This document shows positions 1 to 6,505 of a stretch of 7,078 nt of DNA, in pieces. The stretch is from an uncultured Gemmatimonadota bacterium (GTDB lineage Bacteria; Gemmatimonadota; Gemmatimonadetes; Gemmatimonadales; Gemmatimonadaceae): NCBI GenBank assembly GCA_946887155.1, contig CAMPKM010000150.1, positions 1 to 7,078 on the forward strand. Direction: 5' to 3'. The stretch's first letter is position 1, and each line of letters begins with the position of its first letter. The notes under the pieces were generated by a model. It had not been told where the DNA came from, did no database searches, and was given only the letters and a program-made list of their open reading frames with translations. The position numbers were made by a program, and so were the translations under genes.

Positions 1-16
1 GGCGGGCGAGGGGATA

Positions 17-55
17 GGGAATCGGGAATCGGGAATCGGGAATCGGGAATCGGGA
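17..55. repeat. 7-bp tandem repeat (GGGAATC), five full copies plus a partial
   Basis: Five uninterrupted copies of GGGAATC occupy 17-51, followed by a partial copy GGGA at 52-55. The array starts 24 bases beyond the stop codon of the M16 peptidase gene, so it lies just past its 3' end. Perfect short tandem arrays like this change copy number by replication slippage. I see no protein-coding or terminator role. The left side of the array is cut off close to the window edge, so whether it belongs to a larger element is unknown. Confidence 0.9.
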
Positions 56-79
56 GCATACGGCTGCATTCCGACTCGC

Positions 80-2692
80 TCATTTTCCTCGGACTACGCC
101 CTCGACTCTGCGCGCCGGGTCCAGGGCTTCACGCGCCCACGCCTGGATCGACGCCGCGGTCACTGCCGCTATCTGCGATTCGTACTCCTTCAGTTCCTCG
201 AGCCCGCTCCCAAAGAGCCAGGCGTCCAGGATTTCCGCCAGCACCATCGATCCGCTCTGCAGCGCGATCGCGTGCGACCCCAGCGCATAACGAGTCGCCC
301 GCTGCAGCTCCTCGGCCGTGACCGGCTCGTCGCGCAAACGCTGGATTTCCGACAGGAGCCCGGCCCGCGCCTCCTCTTCCTGCGATGGACCGGTCGCGAT
401 GTACGTCGTGAACATTCCCGCCCGCACCCGTTCCGCCGACCAGGCGTGGACCGTGTAGGCGAGGCTTCGCTTGTCACGCAGTTCGTCGAAAAACCGTCCG
501 CCCAGGCCGCTGGCAATCGCCGAGAGCATGGAAGCAGCGAACCGTTGCGGGTCGCGGCGGGAAGGTCCGGGAAACGCGATCGCCAGGGCCGTCTGCGCCT
601 TGTCGCGGTACTCCACGCGCTGCGTCACGGTCGCCGGCCATTCGGGCAACGGTAGCTCCGGCACGGGCGCGACCACGAGTTCGCCGAACGCGTCGGCCAG
701 TGCCTGCGCCAGTTCTTCTTCGTCCACGTCACCGACGGCCGCGGCCACGGCGCCTGACGAGAGCACCGACTGTGCATGCCAGTCGCGAACCAATTCGGCC
801 GACAACTCGTGCAGGGTTTCCTCGGAGCCGATCGACGACCGCCCATAGGGGTGCCACCTGAACGCCCCTTCGCTGGCAAGCCGCAGGGGATAGCGCATCA
901 TGTCGTCGCGCAGCTGTGCCAGCTGGGAGAGCGCCATTGACCGCTCCGTTTCCACGGCACCCTGGTCGAAACGGGGATGCTGCACGACGTCCTGCAACAG
1001 GTTGATCGCGTCGCGGTAGCGAGACACCGGGACGGAAAACGTCCAGCCGCCGCCGTCGCTGCTCACGCTCGTCGACACGCTGCCGCCCAGCATTTCCGAC
1101 TCGTTGGCAATGTCGTCAGCGTTCCGGAGCCGGGTACCCTTCACGGACGCGCGCATCATCACCGTCGAAATCCCGGCCTGTGCCGCGGGTTCGGCCGCAG
1201 TTCCCCCGGCGAGGTACAGGCCCAGGTACACAATCGGCGAACCCGGTCGCCGCCTGACGAGTATCGGCAGGCCTGACGCCGCCCTGAACACGCTCACCGC
1301 TCCGACGCGGCGTTCCAGTGACACGCGCGGTCCGACGAGCGGATGGGCATGGGAAGCAGGCGCCGCGGCCGCCGCCGCGACCAGGTCACTCGTGGCGTTT
1401 TCGTCCAGTCGCCGACGAACTTCGACGGCTGGTGCATCCAGAACCGGCGCGGTGCGCGGTCGATACACGAGCAGCGATGCCTGATCGGGATCGAGGTGGC
1501 GCCGGACGGCGTCATGCACTACGGCCGGTTCGAGCGCCATCACGGCGTCGAAGTACGTCTTCGACAACTCCCAGCCGCCCTGCCCTTCCCACTCGGCCAG
1601 GAAGTCGGCCTGACCTTCCATGGTTTCCTGGCGCCGAAGCCACCGCGTCTCGAAGAGTCGCTTCACGCGATCGAGCTCGAACGACGACGCGGGCTGATCG
1701 CGCAGCGCCGCCACGTTTGCCCAGATCGCGTCGATCGCCTGGGCGGCGCGGCCGACATCTCCCTCCGAACGGATGAGAAACACGCCGACGTCCCGTGGCG
1801 TGTAGTTCATCGCGGCGACGGAGCTCGCCAGTTCGCGCTCGCGCACCGCGCGGTACAGCCGGGAGCCTCGACCATCGCTCAGCAGGGCACCGGCGAGATC
1901 CAGCGCAGGCGTATCGGGGTGCGCCGGTCCCGGCGTTCTCCACCCGAAGACGACCTGCGCCTGGGTGACATCGCCCGCCATCTCGCGGAACCGGAATCCC
2001 GGTGGCGCGGATTCCACCGGACCGACGTCCGGCCGCACCGGCTCGTCAGGCAGGTGGCCATATAACCGTTCCACGTGCGCCATCGCGGCATCGGCGTCAA
2101 CGTCACCCACGACGACGAGGATGGTGTTTCGAGGTCGGTAATGATTCCGGTAGAAGGCCAGCATGTGCTCGCGCGTCAACGCGCGAAGGCCGGTCTCTTC
2201 GCCGATGCGCCAGCGCCGGAAGCGATGGCGGTCGTGAATCAGCGCGTACATCGATTCCGTCGAGACGGCCGATGGCGAATCCTGCTTTCGCTTGGCCTCC
2301 TGGATGATGACTTCCAGCTCACGCGCGAGCTCACCGGCGTCGATCAGCGAGTTGGCGTAGGCGTCGGCCTGTATCTCGAGTCCGCGGACGAAGCCGGAAC
2401 TCGGCAGGACGGTCTCGTACGCCGTGTGATCGTAGATCGTGTGCGCGTTGAGATACCCGCCGCTTGCTTTCGTTTCCCGGGCGATCTCGCCAACGCCGCG
2501 CGTCGGCGTCCCCTTGAAGTACATGTGCTCGAGCACGTGCGAGATGCCGATCGTTTGGTCGGGCTCGTCGAAGTAGCCCGCGTTGACCCAGGTGACGATC
2601 GCGGTGACGGGCGCGCTGTGGTCCTCGCGGACCAGGACCGTCAACCCGTTCGGCAGTACCCGTCGCACGACCAAAACGGGGTCAGACGCCAT
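80..2692 (-). CDS. Two-domain M16 (insulinase/pitrilysin-like) zinc metallopeptidase
   Basis: 870 residues, a fusion of two M16 modules. The N-terminal module carries the inverted zinc motif H52-V-L-E55-H56, with E132 fitting the third ligand 75 residues after H56, so all metal ligands appear present. The typical NAHTIYDHTAYE stretch follows at 82-93. An Ala-rich linker (about 437-450) leads to a second module with the same fold pattern (SGLPILVRRR, near 473-482). At about 507-520 the equivalent of the zinc site reads AGISTVMMRASVKGT and has no ligands. The late FDELRDKRSLAYTV segment is the conserved Arg/Tyr region of the C-terminal module. Family knowledge: the two halves form a clamshell that cleaves small unfolded peptides. 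No signal peptide is visible, although many bacterial M16 proteins are exported. The ATG used lies inside an intergenic palindrome, so residues 1-6 (MASDPV) are repeat-encoded. No Shine-Dalgarno sequence precedes it. TTG at codon 7 and GTG at codon 9 are alternative starts. The native 5' end may have been lost. Confidence 0.93.
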   Translation of the reverse strand: MASDPVLVVRRVLPNGLTVLVREDHSAPVTAIVTWVNAGYFDEPDQTIGISHVLEHMYFKGTPTRGVGEIARETKASGGYLNAHTIYDHTAYETVLPSSGFVRGLEIQADAYANSLIDAGELARELEVIIQEAKRKQDSPSAVSTESMYALIHDRHRFRRWRIGEETGLRALTREHMLAFYRNHYRPRNTILVVVGDVDADAAMAHVERLYGHLPDEPVRPDVGPVESAPPGFRFREMAGDVTQAQVVFGWRTPGPAHPDTPALDLAGALLSDGRGSRLYRAVRERELASSVAAMNYTPRDVGVFLIRSEGDVGRAAQAIDAIWANVAALRDQPASSFELDRVKRLFETRWLRRQETMEGQADFLAEWEGQGGWELSKTYFDAVMALEPAVVHDAVRRHLDPDQASLLVYRPRTAPVLDAPAVEVRRRLDENATSDLVAAAAAAPASHAHPLVGPRVSLERRVGAVSVFRAASGLPILVRRRPGSPIVYLGLYLAGGTAAEPAAQAGISTVMMRASVKGTRLRNADDIANESEMLGGSVSTSVSSDGGGWTFSVPVSRYRDAINLLQDVVQHPRFDQGAVETERSMALSQLAQLRDDMMRYPLRLASEGAFRWHPYGRSSIGSEETLHELSAELVRDWHAQSVLSSGAVAAAVGDVDEEELAQALADAFGELVVAPVPELPLPEWPATVTQRVEYRDKAQTALAIAFPGPSRRDPQRFAASMLSAIASGLGGRFFDELRDKRSLAYTVHAWSAERVRAGMFTTYIATGPSQEEEARAGLLSEIQRLRDEPVTAEELQRATRYALGSHAIALQSGSMVLAEILDAWLFGSGLEELKEYESQIAAVTAASIQAWAREALDPARRVEGVVRGK

Positions 2693-2760
2693 TAGTTCGG
2701 GGTCAGACCCGGGGTCAGACCCCGGGTCTGACCCCGAACTAATGGCGTCTGACCCCGTTT
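2674..2760. repeat. 87-bp perfect palindrome made of GGGGTCAGAC units (REP-like element)
   Basis: Bases 2674-2716 are the exact reverse complement of 2718-2760, with one unpaired centre base at 2717. The palindrome contains CGGGGTCAGAC at 2677-2687, 2698-2708 and 2710-2720, and the inverted unit GTCTGACCCCG at 2726-2736 and 2747-2757. A spacer containing CCATTAGTT (2689-2697) or its mirror AACTAATGG (2737-2745) separates the units in each arm. It lies between the TPR and M16 genes and would fold into a very long hairpin in RNA from either strand. That could attenuate read-through or protect upstream message, as REP sequences do elsewhere. It is not a classic terminator, because no long U-tract follows on the minus strand. 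It carries an ATG in each direction (2692-2690 on minus, 2742-2744 on plus), each followed by codons for ASDPV. Mobility through a RAYT-type transposase is conjecture; no such gene is in the window. Confidence 0.92.
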
Positions 2761-2770
2761 CCTGGAAAGA

Positions 2771-2786
2771 GCGTCTGACCCCGTTT
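2771..2786. repeat. Extra GCGTCTGACCCCGTTT repeat unit next to the palindrome
   Basis: These 16 bases match 2745-2760 exactly at a 26-base period, so the right arm end of the palindrome is repeated once more in the same direction. The unit abuts the TPR stop codon at 2789-2787. Together with the palindrome it fills almost all of the space between the TPR and M16 genes. Confidence 0.85.
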
Positions 2787-3893
2787 TCACTTCAGGATTC
2801 GGAGCAGGCCCGCGTCGGCGCTGCCCCGGATGAAGCTCTCGGCGTCACCGGTCGGGATCACGACACCCGTAAGCGAAAACCCGCGGCGCGCCTCGTTCAT
2901 CATGAACTCGTGGATGGGCCTGCCCGACCACGCACCCGAATCACGCATCTTCGCCACGATCTCGTCCCAGGTGCCGTCGAACGGATGACCGTCCTTCAGG
3001 ATGCGATGGTTGACACCGTCGTGGCGGGAATCGGCCAGCCCCGCCAGCATCTGCCCGAAGAGCTCGAGCTGGTTCCGGGCATCGACCTGCGCATCCTCGA
3101 GTGCCCGCTGCTCGATCTCGGCCAGCAGGTCGTCGATCGCGTCAGGTTCACCCGCGAGGTCCGCCAGCCGGTTTTCCCAGCGCCGGATGTCGGCGTCATC
3201 GTCGCTCAGCCGATGGATGGTCTTCTTCAACTCGATGAGACGCCAGATCCCCAGCTCTTCCCAGTGATCCTCGGGCGACGTGCGATCGAGGTGAAAGAGC
3301 GCCGCCTCGAGTTCACCCCGGTCGTAGAGGATGTTGCCGAGGTAGATGCGCGCCTCGGCGTTGTCCGAATCGAGCTGTAACGCGCGACGCAGCGTCGCGA
3401 TCGACAGTTCATCTTCGCCGAGCCGATGCTGCGCGAACCCGACGAGCGCCACGGCCTCCGCCGATTCCGGAGCCTGACGAGCGGCGATCTCGAAAAATTC
3501 CTTCGCCTCGCTCACCAACCCATCGCGGAACAGCGCGCGCCCAACCTGCAGCATCAGCTCCAGGTCATCTTCGTACCCCAGGTCGAGCACGCGACGAAAT
3601 GCGCGTAGCGCGTCGGCCGTCTGCCCGAACTTGAGCAACGTCTCGCCATAGCCGGCGAGTGCGTCTTCGTGGTCCCCGTCGAGGACGAGCGCCTCCTCGA
3701 AGCTGCGCCTCGCCCACGCGAATTCCTCGCGAGCGAGTCGTGCGTACCCTACACCTATGTGCAGCTCAACCGCATGTGGATACAGCGTGAGCCCCTCGCG
3801 CAGCACCGCCAGCGCTTCATCGTACCGGGCGTCGTTGTACAGCGTGTGCGCGCGTTCATCGTATTCCTCGGAACTCATGAACGGAGCCGGCAT
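2787..3893 (-). CDS. Tetratricopeptide (TPR) repeat protein with an unassigned C-terminal domain
   Basis: 368 residues, with no signal peptide or membrane segment, so probably cytoplasmic. About six TPR-like helix pairs cover residues 8-210 at a 33-34 residue period, for example YDEALAVLREGLTLYP, WARRSFEEALVLDGDHEDAL and SIATLRRALQLDSDNAEA. TPR arrays are scaffolds for protein-protein contacts; the partner here is not evident. An acidic helical region follows (about 215-280), then a tail of about 75 residues including FDGTWDEIVAKMRDSGAW and IHEFMMNEARRGF, which I do not recognise as a named domain. The first ATG is preferred because AGGTGA and AGGTAG lie just upstream. ATG at codon 6 has no comparable ribosome site. 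A plausible promoter lies about 40 bases upstream. The M16 peptidase gene follows on the same strand after 94 repeat-filled bases, so the two may have been co-transcribed. Calling the protein TPR is secure; its job is unknown. Confidence 0.88.
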   Translation of the reverse strand: MPAPFMSSEEYDERAHTLYNDARYDEALAVLREGLTLYPHAVELHIGVGYARLAREEFAWARRSFEEALVLDGDHEDALAGYGETLLKFGQTADALRAFRRVLDLGYEDDLELMLQVGRALFRDGLVSEAKEFFEIAARQAPESAEAVALVGFAQHRLGEDELSIATLRRALQLDSDNAEARIYLGNILYDRGELEAALFHLDRTSPEDHWEELGIWRLIELKKTIHRLSDDDADIRRWENRLADLAGEPDAIDDLLAEIEQRALEDAQVDARNQLELFGQMLAGLADSRHDGVNHRILKDGHPFDGTWDEIVAKMRDSGAWSGRPIHEFMMNEARRGFSLTGVVIPTGDAESFIRGSADAGLLRILK

Positions 3894-3933
3894 CTACCTG
3901 GTCACCTCGTGTGCGAGACGACGTGCGACGCAC

Positions 3934-3963
3934 ATTCTACCACTGAAACGCCGCCGAGTTCAA
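3934..3963 (-). promoter_or_regulatory. Candidate sigma-70 promoter for the TPR gene
   Basis: On the minus strand a TTGAAC box (3963-3958) is followed after 18 bases by TAGAAT (3939-3934). This is close to the TTGACA/TATAAT consensus. A start site a few bases further on would give a leader of roughly 35 bases to the TPR ATG at 3893. A short palindrome GTGCGACGCAC (3923-3933) sits directly at the expected start site and could be an operator. No transcript data support this. Confidence 0.5.
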
Positions 3964-3981
3964 CGGTTGTGTTTTCCCCAC

Positions 3982-4015
3982 ATGACGCACGTGGCGTCAT
4001 CATCGTGACGTCACG
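3982..4015. promoter_or_regulatory. Paired palindromes upstream of the TPR promoter (possible operator)
   Basis: ATGACGC (3982-3988) and GCGTCAT (3994-4000) form an inverted repeat around ACGTG. Four bases... then CGTGACGTCACG (4004-4015) is a perfect 12-base palindrome separated from it by three bases. Both contain TGACG half-sites. They lie about 20-50 bases upstream of the proposed -35 box, where activators commonly bind. They are intergenic, between psuG and the TPR gene. The regulator is not identifiable. Chance palindromes of this size occur, so the regulatory role is an inference. Confidence 0.4.
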
Positions 4016-4040
4016 AAAATGGTTCCACCTTGCGTGATCA

Positions 4041-4068
4041 ACGCTTCGCGTCCCGCTTCGGGCGCGGG
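4041..4068 (-). terminator. Two small GC-rich stem-loops after psuG (weak terminator candidate)
   Basis: CCCGC (4052-4056) pairs with GCGGG (4064-4068) around a 7-base loop. ACGC (4041-4044) pairs with GCGT (4048-4051) around TTC. Both lie within 45 bases downstream of the psuG stop codon on the minus strand. No U-tract follows, so intrinsic termination would be weak. This may simply be GC-rich intergenic sequence. Confidence 0.22.
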
Positions 4069-4083
4069 CCATCCCCATCCGCC

Positions 4084-4986
4084 TCACGAGTCCCGGGAAG
4101 CGAGGCGCACCGCAAGCTCCGCCGCCAACCGTGCGTTCGCTTCCAGCAGTGCCAGGTTGACGTCGACGGTACGGCCCGCGGTGCGTCGCGCTAGTGAAGC
4201 GAGCAGCCACGGCGTCGTCACCGACCCACGCACGCCTGCCTCACGAGCGTCACGAAGCGATTCCTCTATGGCGTTCTCCATCTCGTCGCGCGGCAGCGCC
4301 GCCTCCGCCGGCGGCGGTTGTACGACAACCACGGCTGCCGGGTGGCCGAGCGCACGTTGTGACCGGAACACTGCGACGACATCGCCGGCATCGTCGAATC
4401 GCGAAGGGACGGGAATGCCCGTATTGGCGTAGTGGAATCCCGGGAATTCGCTCGTGCGATATCCGATCACGGTCACACCAAGTGTTTCGAGTCGTTCAAC
4501 CGTTGCCGCGAGGTCGAGTACGGACTTCGCGCCCGCACAGACGACAATAACCGGAGTTCGCGCGAGTTCGATCAGGTCCGCTGATTCGTCAAATGCGGGT
4601 GTGCGATGGACGCCACCGATGCCACCCGTCGCAAAGACCTGTATGCCGGCGACGTGGCAGATGAGGAGAGCGCTGGCCACCGTCGTAGCCGCATCGCGCC
4701 GGCCTGCCATCACAGCGCCAAGATCCCTCGCCGATGCCTTCGAAACGTCATGACCGAGGAGGAAGCGCGATAGCTCCTCGGGCTCCAGGCCCGCGACTAC
4801 CTGACCGCGCACGACGCCCGTGATCGCCGGCACCGCTCCAGCACTTCGTACGGCGACAGACATCCGCTCAGCCGCTTCGGCGTTGCGCGGAGCGGGCAGG
4901 CCCTGCGCGAGCACCGAGCTTTCGAGCCCAACGACCGGTGTGCCTGACGCCAGCGCCGCCTGAACTTCCGGCGCCAGCCTGACCAC
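4084..4986 (-). CDS. psuG: Pseudouridine-5'-phosphate glycosidase (PsuG)
   Basis: PsuG reversibly breaks the C-C glycosidic bond of pseudouridine 5'-phosphate to give uracil and ribose 5-phosphate, letting the cell salvage pseudouridine from RNA breakdown. With a GTG start at 4986 the protein is 300 residues, close to the 312 of the E. coli enzyme. Catalytic positions known in E. coli (Glu31, Lys93, Lys166, Asn289) match E22 in VVGLESSVLAQGLPAPRN, K83 in VSKASARDL, K154 in CAGAKSVLDLAATVE, and N277 in VDVNLALLEAN. The glycine-rich ATGGIGGVHR and the FPGFHYANTG segment are also family hallmarks. The frame stays open upstream to an ATG at 5109. That extension is Arg/Ser-rich, overlaps the preceding gene and is unlike PsuG, so it was rejected. 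No clear Shine-Dalgarno precedes the GTG, so translation may be coupled to the 77-residue gene ending 22 bases upstream. The usual partner, pseudouridine kinase PsuK, is not in the window. Confidence 0.93.
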   Translation of the reverse strand: MVRLAPEVQAALASGTPVVGLESSVLAQGLPAPRNAEAAERMSVAVRSAGAVPAITGVVRGQVVAGLEPEELSRFLLGHDVSKASARDLGAVMAGRRDAATTVASALLICHVAGIQVFATGGIGGVHRTPAFDESADLIELARTPVIVVCAGAKSVLDLAATVERLETLGVTVIGYRTSEFPGFHYANTGIPVPSRFDDAGDVVAVFRSQRALGHPAAVVVVQPPPAEAALPRDEMENAIEESLRDAREAGVRGSVTTPWLLASLARRTAGRTVDVNLALLEANARLAAELAVRLASRDS

Positions 4987-5008
4987 CGAATCTGCATGTG
5001 GGCTCGTG

Positions 5009-5242
5009 CTAGTTGCCCTCGTCCGCGAACTGTTCGGCGAGCAACGTGTCGACCTTCTCGCGTTCGCCCGACGTGTGATCCCAGATCGCCAGGATCTTGA
5101 TCCGCTCACCCGCCCAGGCGTCGAACGATTTCACGGTTCCTTTCGGAATCTTGATTTCGTGCCCGTCTTCGAAGCGCAACACGATCTCGGGATACTTCTC
5201 GTTGTTGTACTGCTTTCGGAGCTTCTTCGGAGGCGTTGGCAT
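5009..5242 (-). CDS. Small uncharacterised protein (77 aa)
   Basis: I do not recognise this family. The protein has a basic N-terminus (MPTPPKKLRKQY), then probable beta strands EIVLRFEDGHEIKIP and RIKILAIWDH, and an acidic C-terminal helix (KVDTLLAEQFADEGN). There is no signal peptide, membrane segment, cysteine or obvious catalytic motif; the composition suits a small soluble beta-rich protein. It is likely real. Its residue composition is protein-like, unlike the Arg/Ser-rich products of the overlapping frames, and it fits neatly between two same-strand genes: 66 bases after the PLP enzyme stop and 22 bases before the psuG start. No good ribosome site is visible ahead of the ATG, a caution for this start. 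By position it may be co-transcribed with psuG. Confidence 0.68.
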   Translation of the reverse strand: MPTPPKKLRKQYNNEKYPEIVLRFEDGHEIKIPKGTVKSFDAWAGERIKILAIWDHTSGEREKVDTLLAEQFADEGN

Positions 5243-5308
5243 GACGAGCGATGTCGGTTGGCGGATGTGGGTGGCTATACGGCCGTCTTTACGGTAATGC
5301 GTGGACGG

Positions 5309-6505
5309 CTACGTCACCACGGAAGACCGGCCGGCATGTTTCGACCAGGCGCCCGTCAGGAGGATATCGTCGATGGCGGCGACGGCTTCCTCGAGCTCTT
5401 CGTCGCGTGTATAGAAATGCGGCGCCAGCCGAATGCCGGCCCCTGGACGGAAGTCGACCAGGATGTCGCGGTCGAGCAGCGTCTGGGCGACCTCACGCGC
5501 GTTCGGAACGTCGAATGCCACCGTCCCGCCGCGCCGGGAGGAATCGCGCGGGACATGGATGCGGAAACCGCGATCGTCGGCGAGTTCGACCAACCGGCTG
5601 GTCTGCCTGATGCTCTTCTCGCGGATCGCCGCGATGCCCGCTTTCCCGACGATTTGTGGTCCCTCGATGGCCGCATAGATCGCGGGGATCGCGGGCGTTC
5701 CGCCAAGCCAGCGATAGGCGCCCTCCGCGTAATCCATGTCGGTCTCGAAGGCAAACGGGCGCGCATGCGCCATCCATCCGGTCACCGATGGTTGGAGGTC
5801 TCGTGTGGACTCTGGCGCGGCATAGAGAAAGCATCCGCCGGGACCTCCACATAACCATTTCAACACCCCACCGGTCAGGAAATCGGCGCCACTGGCCTTC
5901 ACGTCGACCGGCATGACGCCCACCGAATGAAATGCATCCAGCGACACCAGTGCCCCGGCATCGTGAGCGTGTCGCGTTATGCGCGCGACATCCATGATGT
6001 ACGCGGACTTGAAGAGGACGTGGGAGATGGCGACCAGCGCCGTCCGTTCATCGATCGCCGCCAGCAACTGCTCCTCGTCCACGCCGATCCCGTCCGATGA
6101 CGGTACGACCACGACCTCCGCACCCAGGCGCGTGGCGAGCGCCTCGTAGGCGTACATGACGGAAGGAAAGTCGAGCGCGGTCATCACGATCCGGTTCCGC
6201 GGCGCGCGGTAGGAGAACGCCGAGAGAATGGTCGTTTGCGCGGCCGTCACGTTAGGCATCATCACCACTTCGCCGGACGATGCACCGATCAGCGGCGCGA
6301 TCGCATCACCGACCATGCCCGGCATCTGCCACCATTCCCGTGCCCACGCCCGCACACCGTACTGCGCCCATGCCTCCGCATACCCGGCGAGCCGGTCCGG
6401 TACCGACCGCGGCATCGCCCCGAGCGAGTTGGATACCAGGTAGTTCGTGTGGCCAAGGATCGGGAACTCGGCCCGGAAGCGAAGCAGCGGATCACCGTCA
6501 GACAT
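5309..6505 (-). CDS. Kynureninase-like PLP-dependent enzyme (aminotransferase class V fold)
   Basis: 398 residues, the normal length for fold-type I PLP enzymes. D190 in VSLDAFHSVGVMPVDV should bind the pyridine nitrogen. K216 in GGVLKWLCGGPGG is the expected Schiff-base lysine. The phosphate-site region NVTAAQTTIL lies at 85-94. Several landmarks favour the kynureninase branch: N-terminal YLVSNSLGAMP (compare the YLDGNSLG motif), GPGG directly after the lysine, GWMAHARPFAF (compare GW-x-x-H in kynureninase), and the late IRLAPHFYT arginine segment. Kynureninase hydrolyses L-kynurenine to anthranilate and alanine. However, the lysine context differs from the SYKYLN usual in kynureninases, and no other tryptophan-degradation gene is nearby. 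The substrate is therefore uncertain; another class V activity such as a desulfurase or epimerase relative is possible. It is the first gene of the likely three-gene minus-strand group and diverges from the VOC gene. Only a weak AGG precedes the ATG. Confidence 0.85.
   Translation of the reverse strand: MSDGDPLLRFRAEFPILGHTNYLVSNSLGAMPRSVPDRLAGYAEAWAQYGVRAWAREWWQMPGMVGDAIAPLIGASSGEVVMMPNVTAAQTTILSAFSYRAPRNRIVMTALDFPSVMYAYEALATRLGAEVVVVPSSDGIGVDEEQLLAAIDERTALVAISHVLFKSAYIMDVARITRHAHDAGALVSLDAFHSVGVMPVDVKASGADFLTGGVLKWLCGGPGGCFLYAAPESTRDLQPSVTGWMAHARPFAFETDMDYAEGAYRWLGGTPAIPAIYAAIEGPQIVGKAGIAAIREKSIRQTSRLVELADDRGFRIHVPRDSSRRGGTVAFDVPNAREVAQTLLDRDILVDFRPGAGIRLAPHFYTRDEELEEAVAAIDDILLTGAWSKHAGRSSVVT

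Noticed and set aside
1121..1180. Loss of the zinc motif in the second half of the M16 protein
   Set aside because: In two-module M16 enzymes the second module normally lacks the metal ligands, so this is expected and not decay.
1343..2065. Plus-strand 240-codon open frame
   Set aside because: It lies wholly antisense to the well-supported M16 peptidase and its translation is Arg-rich and unlike any family I know.
2674..2760. Reading the palindrome as a CRISPR array or an intrinsic terminator
   Set aside because: The units are inverted and nested without unique spacers of constant length, and no long U-tract follows the hairpin on the minus strand.
2583..3380. Plus-strand 265-codon open frame running through the palindrome
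   Set aside because: It is antisense to the M16 start and the TPR gene. Its SGSDPGSDPGSDPELMASDP stretch is just translated repeat, and the rest has no family resemblance.
4987..5109. N-terminal extension of PsuG to an ATG at 5109
   Set aside because: The added 41 residues are Arg/Ser-rich, overlap the 77-residue gene by 101 bases, and have no counterpart in PsuG enzymes of about 300-312 residues.
5006..5854. Plus-strand 282-codon open frame
   Set aside because: It lies opposite the PLP enzyme and the 77-residue gene. Long antisense frames are expected in GC-rich DNA, and the product has no recognisable motif.
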